The position numbers and the translations under genes were made by a program. The notes under the pieces are model-generated. The model was not told the origin of the DNA, did no database searches, and was given only the letters and a program-made list of their open reading frames with translations. Below, piece by piece: positions 1 to 8,056 of a DNA stretch of 38,459 nucleotides (the stretch's first letter is position 1; each line of letters opens with the position of its first letter). The stretch is from Rectinema subterraneum (GTDB lineage: Bacteria; Spirochaetota; Spirochaetia; Treponematales; Rectinemataceae): positions 1 through 38,459 of the forward strand of contig WESA01000026.1 in the NCBI GenBank assembly GCA_009768935.1, in the 5' to 3' direction.

Positions 1-105
1 GAAATAAACCAGCTATTTCACCTGATGTAAAGACTTATTGAGTTGGGCAATGTCAGGCTACTGCGGAATCATGGAGGTGCTGGCTTGGTAGTGCGCGCTG
101 TTCGC

Positions 106-134
106 TTGGCACAAGGTTGGAAGCACTACATATT
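106..134 (+). promoter_or_regulatory. possible weak uppP promoter
   Basis: A TTGGCA hexamer at 106-111 is followed after 17 bases by CATATT at 129-134. Both are imperfect sigma70-type elements. The site overlaps the 24-bp repeat and lies about 65 bases before the uppP start. It is a weak prediction. Confidence 0.3.
108..131 (+). repeat. 24-bp intergenic repeat, copy 1
   Basis: These 24 bases, beginning GGCACAAGG and ending CACTACAT, recur exactly at 19197-19220. Both copies are intergenic and in the same orientation, here upstream of uppP and there between an AEC transporter gene and carA. Function is unknown. The remainder of positions 1-199 holds no gene I can support. Confidence 0.8.
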
Positions 135-199
135 GCCTGCCGAGCTAAAACACGGTAGAAATTAGTAAGCGCGCTAGGAATAGCCACAGGAGGCAGCAG

Positions 200-1057
200 A
201 TGCTGGTTTTCCAATCTATCATTCTGGGAATTGTGCAGGGCTTGGCCGAATTTATCCCCATCTCGAGTTCGGCGCATCTGGTTATCATTCCGTGGCTCTT
301 CGGATGGAATAATCCAACGCTCACGAGCCTGACGTTCGATGTCGCGCTGCATTTGGGGACACTGCTCGCCGTCCTTGTGTTTTTTGCTTCCGATTGGGCG
401 CGGCTTGTCGGAGCGTGGTTCAAGAGTGTATTCCAGTTCAAAATCGGCGATGACCCGGATCGCCGCATGGCATGGTATCTTGTGCTTGCCTGCATACCGG
501 GAGGCATTTCGGGCGTTCTTCTGGAATCGAAAATCGGCCAGGCATTTCATTCAGACCCGATTCCGAAGGGCTCGATGCTCTTCATGGCGGGAGCGATCGC
601 GCTGCTGGCGCTCCTTTTGTGGCTCGCGGACAAGCTCGCGACGCATCGGCGCGCTTTTGGGAAGATAAAGGCGCGCGATGCGCTGTATATCGGCCTTGCG
701 CAAGCTTTTGCCGTGATTCCCGGCGTTTCGAGGTCAGGCTCTACGATCACTGCAGGTCTCGCAGTGGGACTCGAACGTGAAGCGGCTGCGCGTTTTTCGT
801 TCTTGCTGTCCGCGCCGATCATTGCAGGGGCAGGGCTCAAGAGCCTCTATGATCTATTGAAGCAGGTCAAAGCGGGTGCGATAGCGGGGACGGAGCTCGC
901 CATTTTTCCGATCGGGTTTGTCGCGGCCGCGATAAGTGGTTTCCTGTGCATAAAATTTCTGCTCGCTTACCTCAGAAAACATTCGACGGCGGTGTTTGTA
1001 TGGTACCGGTTCGCGCTGGCGGCTCTGGTGCTGATTGTGGCGCTGGCGCGAGGCTGA
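200..1057 (+). CDS. uppP: undecaprenyl-diphosphatase UppP (BacA family)
   Basis: This integral membrane enzyme dephosphorylates undecaprenyl diphosphate to regenerate the lipid carrier for peptidoglycan and other surface polymers. The protein is 285 residues, a usual family length. The N-terminal motif EFIPISSSAHL carries the conserved Glu and Ser-rich segment, and the second signature PGVSRSGSTITAGLA lies near residue 175, followed by a run of hydrophobic helices. The start is supported by AGGAGG six bases before the ATG. It appears to be a single-gene unit, because the next gene has its own promoter. Family members give low-level bacitracin resistance when overproduced. Identification is firm. 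Confidence 0.95.
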   Translation: MLVFQSIILGIVQGLAEFIPISSSAHLVIIPWLFGWNNPTLTSLTFDVALHLGTLLAVLVFFASDWARLVGAWFKSVFQFKIGDDPDRRMAWYLVLACIPGGISGVLLESKIGQAFHSDPIPKGSMLFMAGAIALLALLLWLADKLATHRRAFGKIKARDALYIGLAQAFAVIPGVSRSGSTITAGLAVGLEREAAARFSFLLSAPIIAGAGLKSLYDLLKQVKAGAIAGTELAIFPIGFVAAAISGFLCIKFLLAYLRKHSTAVFVWYRFALAALVLIVALARG

Positions 1058-1142
1058 CAGGAATATATGCCCTCAGAGCGCACGCCAGGTAATAGCAGCG
1101 CGGGCGCGGGGCTGACAGGAATATGTTCCTTTGGCGCGCACG
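1045..1142 (+). repeat. two-copy imperfect direct repeat after uppP
   Basis: A roughly 40-base unit at 1045-1084 is repeated at 1103-1142, an offset of exactly 58 bases. Both units share GGCGCG, then the identical 15-mer GGCTGACAGGAATAT, and end in GCGCACG. About 33 of 40 positions match by eye. The first copy includes the uppP stop codon. No coding potential or clear terminator is seen. Confidence 0.7.
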
Positions 1143-1171
1143 TAGTGTCGGCGAGCCTGTCCATTATGATT

Positions 1172-1200
1172 GACAAAAATATAAATTTGCCAATTTTGTC
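1172..1200. promoter_or_regulatory. inverted repeat, possible TetR-type operator
   Basis: GACAAAA at 1172-1178 and TTTTGTC at 1194-1200 form perfect 7-base arms separated by 15 AT-rich bases. The site lies about 44 bases upstream of the predicted promoter of the export operon, which encodes a TetR regulator. Assignment as that regulator's operator is inference. Confidence 0.35.
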
Positions 1201-1243
1201 CAACATAACAGACATTTTAGTTCGCTAGATAAAGCCCAATAGC

Positions 1244-1272
1244 TTGACATCTCGGCTGTTGCAATTTATTCT
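1244..1272 (+). promoter_or_regulatory. promoter of the export/radical SAM operon
   Basis: A perfect TTGACA (1244-1249) is followed by a 17-base spacer and TATTCT (1267-1272). Transcription would begin near 1279, leaving a leader of about 73 bases. This also argues against any translation start as far upstream as 1244, since that codon lies in the -35 box. Confidence 0.6.
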
Positions 1273-1351
1273 CATTCCCGCAGGAAACTTTTTAGAAGAT
1301 GAATGTTTCCTCAGTTTTTTTTACAAGCATCGTTCAGCAGGGGAGGTTTCG

Positions 1352-2206
1352 ATGAATAATTGTGCTCAAATCGCAGGAGCCAGGGCAAGCCGGGCGCCAG
1401 GAAAGCCAGCTCATTGTGGTGCAACGACAATTTTTGCCGCAAAGTCCCTTTTCGTCCTATTGTTCGGGCTTGTGCTCATGATTACAGCAGGCGCGCAGAC
1501 AACGAGCCAGAGCGGCTATGACATTATGAAAAAGGCGAATGACAAGCCCACCGGCAATGACATGACCGCGAATGTGCTGATGAAAATTACCTCGAAGACA
1601 GGCTCGGTCAAGACCCGCGAGTTCGTGATGTACGAGCTCAAGCAGAAAGATGGCTCCTCTTCGATTCTAATCAAGTTTCTCCAGCCTGCTGATGTCAAGG
1701 GCACAAGCTTTCTCACCCTGGAAAGCGGCAACGGAGAAAAAAGCCAGTACATCTATCTTCCAAGCCTGAAAAAAGTGACGCGCATTGCCGCCTCTGACAA
1801 GAACAAGCCATTTATGGGCAGTGATCTCACCTACGACGATTTCGGAAGCCGCAAGCTCGACGATTATTCTTTCAATCTCCTGGGAGAGGAAATCCTCGAG
1901 GGGAGGGCATGCTGGAAAATCGAGTCGGTTTCAAAAGACACGAGCCAAAGCACGAGCAAGATCATTTCTCTGGTCGACAAGGAAAGCTACATCGTGCTGA
2001 AAGTCGATTTCTACGACAAGACGGGCGCGCTCTATAAACAGATGGTCGTCCAGAAAACAGACAAAATATCGGGATTCTGGACCATGCTCGAGCTCGAGAT
2101 GAAAAATCTTTCGACTGGCAGTTCGACGAGTCTCAAGTTCGATGTGGTCAAATACAACACAGGGCTCTCGCCTTCGATGTTCTCGAAGGACGGGCTCGGC
2201 AAATAA
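1352..2206 (+). CDS. LolA-like periplasmic outer-membrane lipoprotein-sorting protein
   Basis: Predicted periplasmic carrier protein of the LolA-like superfamily (PF17131-type), the kind often encoded beside MMPL-type RND exporters. From the chosen ATG it has 284 residues: a long basic N-region, a hydrophobic segment LFVLLFGLVLMITAGA, then the mature domain. Typical features of the family are visible, including FLTLESGNGEKSQYIYLPSL and FMGSDLTYDDF. The ATG at 1352 follows GGGAGG with suitable spacing. An in-frame TTG at 1244 would lie inside the promoter. The beta-barrel gene follows 20 bases downstream. The cargo is unknown; lipids or lipoproteins are inferred from the fold only. Confidence 0.8.
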   Translation: MNNCAQIAGARASRAPGKPAHCGATTIFAAKSLFVLLFGLVLMITAGAQTTSQSGYDIMKKANDKPTGNDMTANVLMKITSKTGSVKTREFVMYELKQKDGSSSILIKFLQPADVKGTSFLTLESGNGEKSQYIYLPSLKKVTRIAASDKNKPFMGSDLTYDDFGSRKLDDYSFNLLGEEILEGRACWKIESVSKDTSQSTSKIISLVDKESYIVLKVDFYDKTGALYKQMVVQKTDKISGFWTMLELEMKNLSTGSSTSLKFDVVKYNTGLSPSMFSKDGLGK

Positions 2207-2226
2207 GAGACAAAAGGAGCTGCACC

Positions 2227-3627
2227 ATGGAAACACTGAAAATATCAAGGATTCATGCGCCCCGCAGGGCTCGGGCGCCCCGCGGTAGGCATGTTGTGAT
2301 GGTTCTTGCCTTGCTGTCTGTGGGGATAGCTGGCCCGGCTTGGGCGCAAGCCAGCCTTTCGGGAGAGATTTCAGCCTTCAGCGGCGTGTTCTTCACTGAT
2401 TCGGGCAGTTTCAAGGCAGGCGACTATTTTCAGCCTTCGGTGAGCCTGAAGCTTGCGCCTTCCTATGCATCAGGACCGCTCACCATGAAAGGCGAGCTGA
2501 CAGGCAGCATCTCGCTTGCGGATACAGGCTACGCGGCCTCCATGAAACTTGGAGAAACCTATGCAACCGTGGATGTGGCCGAAGGTCTCTCCTTCACCGC
2601 AGGCTCGAAGATCATCTCATGGGGCACCGCCCTGGTTGCGAATCCGGAAGGCTTTATCAACCCGGTCGATTCGCTGAGCCAGCTTGTGTCGGAAAACCGC
2701 TCGGACTGGCTTCTGCCTGTGCCTCTTGCGTCTGCTAAATATATCAAAGGGCCCTTCAGTTTCGAGGCGGTGGCTCTACCCTTTTTCAGGCCAAGCACGA
2801 TTCCGGCAGCAACCTCGAGGTGGTATCCTGCCCAGCTCGCCGTACTCGATGCCAAGAATGGCTCAGTCATTCCTGCCTCGCTCCCCAGCTTCCCCGGCGC
2901 GACATTCAGCGTGAGCACAACGCCTGCCGACCCTGCCCTCAATATCGAAACCATGCAGGGCGCGGGGCGTACAAGCCTTGCACTTGGGGCGGTTGATGTC
3001 GGGCTCTCGGGCTGGTACGGATTTACAAAAACGCCCGCCTTTGACGTGACAACGACAGTAGGTATGCCGATAAACGTCGATATCACCGCCAGTTACAAGC
3101 GCCAAGGCGCGGTCGGCATGGACATGTCCGCGACTGTGCTGGATTCCTCGGTCGTGTGGCTCGAGTCGGCGCTCTATCTACCGGAATACTATATCGGGAC
3201 CGAAAACTCGGGCTTGCCTGTTGCGCTTGAGAAAAATACTCTGAAGTCGGCCTTTGGCATGGACAGGACCTTCAGCATTGGGAGCATCGGGGACCTCTAC
3301 TGCGCCCTGGAAGGCAACCTCTCCTGGATTCTCGACTACGACAGCCGCCTCGCTTCGGCCATCAAGGAAACCGGGCTCGGCGCGACGCTGGTCACCGAAT
3401 ATCGCAGCCCGTCACAGGATTTCACAGTGCGCCTCGTCGTCATGGAGCCTGACTTTCTCAGCGTGGATACAACCAAACAGTACCTCGTACGCTTGTCGAT
3501 GAAAGCAAAGCTGGCTGACGGCTATTCGCTCAGCGCAGGCGCCACCCTCTTCGAAGGCACAAGCGGCACAATCGGCCAATATGCGAACAACGATTTTGCG
3601 TATGTCGCGGTGACCGCATCGTTCTGA
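2227..3627 (+). CDS. outer-membrane beta-barrel protein, DUF1302-like
   Basis: A 466-residue exported protein with a basic N-terminus, a hydrophobic stretch and a likely signal-peptidase site after AWA near residue 39. The body alternates polar and hydrophobic residues in short strands and ends in Phe, as expected for an outer-membrane barrel. The segment GSKIISWGTALVANPEGFINP near residues 120-140 resembles the G-x-Q-x-x-x-WG motif of DUF1302-type barrels. The start is supported by AAGGAG seven bases before the ATG. It lies between a LolA-like carrier and an RND exporter, so it may be the outer-membrane component of the same export route. That role is inferred, and the family match is from memory. 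Confidence 0.7.
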   Translation: METLKISRIHAPRRARAPRGRHVVMVLALLSVGIAGPAWAQASLSGEISAFSGVFFTDSGSFKAGDYFQPSVSLKLAPSYASGPLTMKGELTGSISLADTGYAASMKLGETYATVDVAEGLSFTAGSKIISWGTALVANPEGFINPVDSLSQLVSENRSDWLLPVPLASAKYIKGPFSFEAVALPFFRPSTIPAATSRWYPAQLAVLDAKNGSVIPASLPSFPGATFSVSTTPADPALNIETMQGAGRTSLALGAVDVGLSGWYGFTKTPAFDVTTTVGMPINVDITASYKRQGAVGMDMSATVLDSSVVWLESALYLPEYYIGTENSGLPVALEKNTLKSAFGMDRTFSIGSIGDLYCALEGNLSWILDYDSRLASAIKETGLGATLVTEYRSPSQDFTVRLVVMEPDFLSVDTTKQYLVRLSMKAKLADGYSLSAGATLFEGTSGTIGQYANNDFAYVAVTASF

Positions 3628-3655
3628 CGCACGCATTCTGATAAAAGGATTCCCC

Positions 3656-5920
3656 ATGGCCAAATTTGTCTATAAATTTAGGTTCTTCATCATCGCAGCG
3701 TTTGTGCTGCTCACGCTTGTGGCGGCACTATTCATTCCAAACCTGCGCTTTGACGGCGATATCCAGGCGCTCGCCCCGACCAATGTCTCTTCTGTTGAAG
3801 AATACAAAAGCGTCAGCCAGACCTTCGGTGGTGCCGATTCGCTCGCTTTTTCGGCCCAATCGGAGCATCTCTTCACGCCCGAGGCGCTTTCAGAAGCCGC
3901 TGCAATTGGCAAAGAGCTGCAGAGCCTGCCCGATGTCTCGGATGTCGTCTCGGTATTTACCTATGTCGAGCCTGTCAACACCACGGATGGCCTCAGTTTC
4001 ATTCCTTATGTCGACCCCGACGCACTCCCTCAGGATCAGGCCTCTGCCGATGCCCTCAGGGCCCGGCTGTCGGGCATTAAAACAGTGAGTGGGAAATTAC
4101 TGTCAGCTGACGGCGACACTCTGCTTTACATCATCCAGGCAGCGCCGAATGTATCGCGAATCAGGCTTATCGAAGGCATCCAGGGAATCATGAAAACGCA
4201 CCCGGGCTTTTCGTTCCAGATGGCGGGAACTTCATTTATCGACTACCAGATGGTCAGCTACATGAAGCACGATGTGGTGGTTCTCGTCGCATTCGGCCTT
4301 GTTGCGGTGCTGCTTGTGCTCCTTATCGGATTCAGAAGCCTGAGGGGCATATTTCTGCCGCTTTTCACGATTGGATGTTCGCTCATTATCACGTTCGGTT
4401 TTATGGGCCTTTTGCATGCAAAGCTAACGATTGTCGCGCTGATTATCCCGGTCATGCTCATCGCTATATGCAACAATTACGCAATTCATTTTTTAACAAG
4501 ATTTTATGAGGATGTTTTTGTTAATGGCATGACCGATAAAGTCGAGATTATCGATTCGAGTTTCAAGTCGCTCAGCAAGCCGGTGTGGCTTGCATTTCTC
4601 ACCACGGTCGCATCCTTTATTTCCTTTGTGACATCGCCGATTCCGCGCATCGCAGAAATGGGGCTCTTTATCGCGTTCGGCATCACCTACGCTTTTGCGA
4701 TGACGATGTTCTTCATTCCCGCTCTTCTGAGCGTGCTTCCGCCTCCGAAAAAGCACCGACGCTATCATGCCAACGAGGCGCTCATATCGAATATCGCACA
4801 AAAAGCAGGTAGACGTATCACAAAGCGCCGCCTGGCGATTCTGGCGGTCACGCTTGTTATTGCGATTGCAGGGATTATTTTTATCCCACGCATTGTCGTC
4901 GATTCCGAACTGGCGAATTATTTCAACCCCAAAGACCCCGTGCGCCAGGGCATCGACTTTATCAACAAGAAAGTGGCCGGCTCGCAGATTATAAAAGTAT
5001 CCCTGCCTCTCGATCCGCGAACCGCGGAGGGGCTTGCAAAGGCGCGGCAGTTCCAGGATTACGCAGAATCGCTCGGCTCTGTGGGAAGTGTGTTTTCGAT
5101 AGTCGACTCGATCCAGACACTCAATAGAGTATTTCACGATAACGATCCGGCGTTCGACACGGTGCCGGACAATGACGAAGCTGCCGCTCAACTGCTATTG
5201 CTTGTCGAAACCTCGCTCTCGCCAGAGCGTCTTGTACAGCTTGTTTCAGAAGACTACCAGAACCTTTGCTTCAGCATTCAGCTCAAGGCGGTCGATTCAG
5301 CAACCCTTCAGAAGACTGCGGACATGCTGCGCGCCAAAGCTCATGAGATAGTCGGACCTCAGGGCGTTGCGATTGCAGGCGTCTCGCTCATTTCGAATCA
5401 GCTCAATCACCTTGTCATCATATCGATGCTGCAGAGCTTCGCGATTGCCTTTGTGCTCATTTTTGCTTTTGTGGCATTCGGTTTTAGAAATATTCCCGCC
5501 GGGCTTGCCTCTGCTGGCATCATGATCGCGATTGTGCTTGTGGTGTTCGGATTTATGGGGTTTGCAAAAATAGAACTTTCCACAGCAACGGCCCTTGTCG
5601 CCTCCATCACGCTCGGGGTGGGAATCGATTACCTCATTCATTTCTCCGCGCGCTGGTTCAGTGAGCGCACCAGCGGAAAGAGTCTGGAAGAAGCGACAAG
5701 CAGAACGCTCAGTCTGACCGGGCGAGGAATTATCATAAATGCGATGGCGATTATTTTTGCGGTGATTCCGCCATTTTTTTCCCAGTTCAGGCCAATTATG
5801 TATTTCGGAATACTATGTTTCATGTCAATATTGTTGTCGCTCATTGGCGGCCTTGCGGTCATGCCTGCGATGCTGTCTGCTGTGCCAGAAAGGTTTTTCA
5901 AGCGAATTAGGGTAGGATAA
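3656..5920 (+). CDS. MMPL/RND-superfamily exporter (HAE3-like)
   Basis: A 754-residue inner-membrane transporter with the duplicated RND layout: an N-terminal helix, a periplasmic domain to about residue 195, a block of membrane helices (VVVLVAFGLVAVLLVLLIGF onward), then a second helix, periplasmic domain and helix block. The late segment GVGIDYLIHFSARW is typical of MMPL/HAE3 proteins, which lack the extra porter subdomains of the roughly 1,000-residue AcrB-type pumps. Relatives move lipids, hopanoids or other hydrophobic molecules, driven by proton motive force. The start follows AAAGGA. The last base of its stop codon is the first base of the next gene's ATG, implying translational coupling with the TetR gene. 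Substrate is not known. Confidence 0.88.
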   Translation: MAKFVYKFRFFIIAAFVLLTLVAALFIPNLRFDGDIQALAPTNVSSVEEYKSVSQTFGGADSLAFSAQSEHLFTPEALSEAAAIGKELQSLPDVSDVVSVFTYVEPVNTTDGLSFIPYVDPDALPQDQASADALRARLSGIKTVSGKLLSADGDTLLYIIQAAPNVSRIRLIEGIQGIMKTHPGFSFQMAGTSFIDYQMVSYMKHDVVVLVAFGLVAVLLVLLIGFRSLRGIFLPLFTIGCSLIITFGFMGLLHAKLTIVALIIPVMLIAICNNYAIHFLTRFYEDVFVNGMTDKVEIIDSSFKSLSKPVWLAFLTTVASFISFVTSPIPRIAEMGLFIAFGITYAFAMTMFFIPALLSVLPPPKKHRRYHANEALISNIAQKAGRRITKRRLAILAVTLVIAIAGIIFIPRIVVDSELANYFNPKDPVRQGIDFINKKVAGSQIIKVSLPLDPRTAEGLAKARQFQDYAESLGSVGSVFSIVDSIQTLNRVFHDNDPAFDTVPDNDEAAAQLLLLVETSLSPERLVQLVSEDYQNLCFSIQLKAVDSATLQKTADMLRAKAHEIVGPQGVAIAGVSLISNQLNHLVIISMLQSFAIAFVLIFAFVAFGFRNIPAGLASAGIMIAIVLVVFGFMGFAKIELSTATALVASITLGVGIDYLIHFSARWFSERTSGKSLEEATSRTLSLTGRGIIINAMAIIFAVIPPFFSQFRPIMYFGILCFMSILLSLIGGLAVMPAMLSAVPERFFKRIRVG

Positions 5921-6528
5921 TGGAAAATCAGGTGCGTGAGCGTATTGTCGATCAGTCGAAAGAGCTTTTCTTCAATCGGGGCGTGCGGAATGTCACGATG
6001 GATGAGCTTGCTTCGGCGTGCGGCATAAGCAAGAAGACGCTCTATGTGAATTTTCCGAGCAAAGAAGAGCTTCTGCACTACATCATGATGCAATTGAGAG
6101 ACGAGCTTGTGGAGCGCGTGCGCTGCATTCTCAGCGACACCTCACAACCTGTCTTCTCGCGCCTTAGAGATGTCATAAACGCTGTGAGCCTCCACAGCAT
6201 GCAATTTGCACCGATATTTCTCGAAGATGTAAAGCGCTTCCAGCCTGGGACCTGGCGCGAGCTGCAAACTTACAAGAAAAACGGCATTGCCGATGCCATC
6301 CGTACGCTCATTCATGATGGCCAGGCTCAAGGCTATATCCGAAAACTGCCGGAAAACTTCATTATACACGTCTGCTTCGCGCTCATCGATGACATCTTGA
6401 CCCCTGAAACAATGCTCGAGCTTTCAATGCCCTTCCATGATCTGTTCGAGCATCTTATGTCGCTCTTTTTTGAAGGGTTTCTTACTGAAGATGGCAAAAA
6501 AGCGATATATTATATAGAATCGAGTTAA
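5920..6528 (+). CDS. TetR/AcrR-family transcriptional regulator
   Basis: A 202-residue one-component regulator. The N-terminal helix-turn-helix is clear from residue 5 to about 50, with NVTMDELASACGISKKTLYVNF followed by PSKEELL. The C-terminal ligand-binding half is divergent, as usual for the family. Its ATG overlaps the exporter stop codon by one base, so it is probably made with the exporter and may control the operon. The inverted repeat at 1172-1200 is one possible operator. The inducing ligand is unknown. It could instead regulate the radical SAM gene that follows 19 bases downstream. Confidence 0.9.
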   Translation: MENQVRERIVDQSKELFFNRGVRNVTMDELASACGISKKTLYVNFPSKEELLHYIMMQLRDELVERVRCILSDTSQPVFSRLRDVINAVSLHSMQFAPIFLEDVKRFQPGTWRELQTYKKNGIADAIRTLIHDGQAQGYIRKLPENFIIHVCFALIDDILTPETMLELSMPFHDLFEHLMSLFFEGFLTEDGKKAIYYIESS

Positions 6529-6547
6529 TGAGAGAGGAGGCAGTATC

Positions 6548-8035
6548 GTGGAATCTATCGTGAAACCACCTGAAAAAATCACGCTCGCTCTCAGCCATAC
6601 CGACAGCATCGCATTCAACAAGCTTATCCATGTGTCGCCACAGACAATCGACAAGCTCATCGATGCGCCAGCCCTGAGAAAAGCCATTGCAAAAGTGTTC
6701 GAATGGTCAACCTATCGCTCAAGCCTGTCGTTTAAGGAATATCCGAGGCAGGTCCAGCTCGACAAGTTCTACATAACGCGCGCGTTCATAAAGGCAATCG
6801 ACGCCGCGCTTGCCAGCGCACAGAAAAGCCCTGTATTCAGGCATTCGCTTGTCAACTCCGTATTGCCTGCCATGTTCAGCGCAATCGACAAAACGGCCGA
6901 GCGGGAAGAGGCCTTCAAGCGGCGGTATGGATTCGGCCCGCCCCGTTTTCTGGTTCTAAGTCCGACCAAATTCTGCAATCTCCATTGCACAGGCTGCTAT
7001 GCAAACAGCGATTCGGCGAGCCGCGAAAAGCTTTCATTCGAGACAGTCGACAGAATAATCCGCGAAAAGACCGAGGTCTGGGGCTCGGTCTTTACAGTCA
7101 TTTCCGGCGGCGAGCCGCTCCTGTACGAAAGCGAGGGCAAGACAATTCTGGATCTGGCGCGTGCGCATCAGGACAACTATTTCCTCATGTACACAAACGG
7201 CACGACCATCGACAAGGAAATGGCCCGCAAACTCGCCGAAGTCGGGAATATCACCCCTGCGATTTCAGTAGAAGGCTACGAAAACGAAACCGATGCGCGG
7301 CGCGGCAAGGGCATCTACAAAAAAGTCCTGAGCGCCATGGAGAATCTACGCGCCGAAGGCGTGCCTTTCGGCGTCTCACTCACCGCGACAAAAGAGAACG
7401 CGCACCTCATCCCGAGCAAGGAGCTAGTCGAATATTACACAAGGTTGGGAGCACTGTATTTCTGGATTTTCCAGCTCATGCCAATCGGGCGCGCTTCCAT
7501 GGATCTTGTGGTGACCGCCGAGCAGCGACTCGATATGTATAATCGCATGTTCGATCTCATCAAGAATGACCGGTATTTTATCGCTGACTTCTGGAACGGC
7601 GGGACGCTGAGCAATGGATGCATTTCCGCGGGGAGGATGCGCGGAGGCGGCTACCTCTATATCGATTGGGCCGGCCATGTCACGCCATGCGTATTCAACC
7701 CCTATGCCGCGGGCAACGTCAACGAAATCTACACGCGCGGAGGAGAGCTGAGCGAAGTGCTGGTATCGCCCTATTTCGAGTCACTCCAGGAATGGCAGAA
7801 AGACTATGCCATGAACGACGAAAAATACGAGGGCAACTGGGTGCTCCCCTGCCCCATGCGCGATCACTATGCCGATATGCTGAAAATTCTCGAGAAAACC
7901 AATCCCGAGCCGACGGATGAGGCCGCGGCTGAGGCTTTGCACGATCCTACGTATCACGCTGCGATGATTCAGTACGACAAGGAGCTTGAGCAGACCATCG
8001 GACCATTGTGGAAAAAGAAATATCTGAAGCACTGA
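6548..8035 (+). CDS. radical SAM protein with C-terminal twitch/SPASM-like cysteines
   Basis: A 495-residue radical SAM enzyme. The first 130 residues are a helical N-terminal extension I do not recognise. The radical SAM core follows: C143-x3-C147-x2-C150 binds the [4Fe-4S] cluster that cleaves S-adenosylmethionine, and GGEP at 187-190 is the SAM-binding motif. Three further cysteines (C358 in SNGC, C381 in TPCVF, C435 in LPCPMRD) suggest an auxiliary cluster of twitch or SPASM type. GAGAGGAGG precedes the GTG-proximal region, and ATG-like start spacing fits. It is the last gene of the exporter operon. Substrate is unknown; a small peptide or a lipid handled by the exporter are both possible. 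No short precursor-peptide gene is seen next to it. Confidence 0.8.
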   Translation: MESIVKPPEKITLALSHTDSIAFNKLIHVSPQTIDKLIDAPALRKAIAKVFEWSTYRSSLSFKEYPRQVQLDKFYITRAFIKAIDAALASAQKSPVFRHSLVNSVLPAMFSAIDKTAEREEAFKRRYGFGPPRFLVLSPTKFCNLHCTGCYANSDSASREKLSFETVDRIIREKTEVWGSVFTVISGGEPLLYESEGKTILDLARAHQDNYFLMYTNGTTIDKEMARKLAEVGNITPAISVEGYENETDARRGKGIYKKVLSAMENLRAEGVPFGVSLTATKENAHLIPSKELVEYYTRLGALYFWIFQLMPIGRASMDLVVTAEQRLDMYNRMFDLIKNDRYFIADFWNGGTLSNGCISAGRMRGGGYLYIDWAGHVTPCVFNPYAAGNVNEIYTRGGELSEVLVSPYFESLQEWQKDYAMNDEKYEGNWVLPCPMRDHYADMLKILEKTNPEPTDEAAAEALHDPTYHAAMIQYDKELEQTIGPLWKKKYLKH

Positions 8036-8056
8036 AGCACAATGTCTACAACGCCC

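Noticed and set aside
4493..5191. 232-residue open frame on the - strand
   Set aside because: Antisense to the RND exporter and rich in His, Arg and Asn, a typical shadow pattern.
7438..7461. Near match to the 24-bp intergenic repeat inside the radical SAM gene
   Set aside because: It has several mismatches and encodes an ordinary part of the protein (residues around RLGALYF), so chance similarity is more likely.
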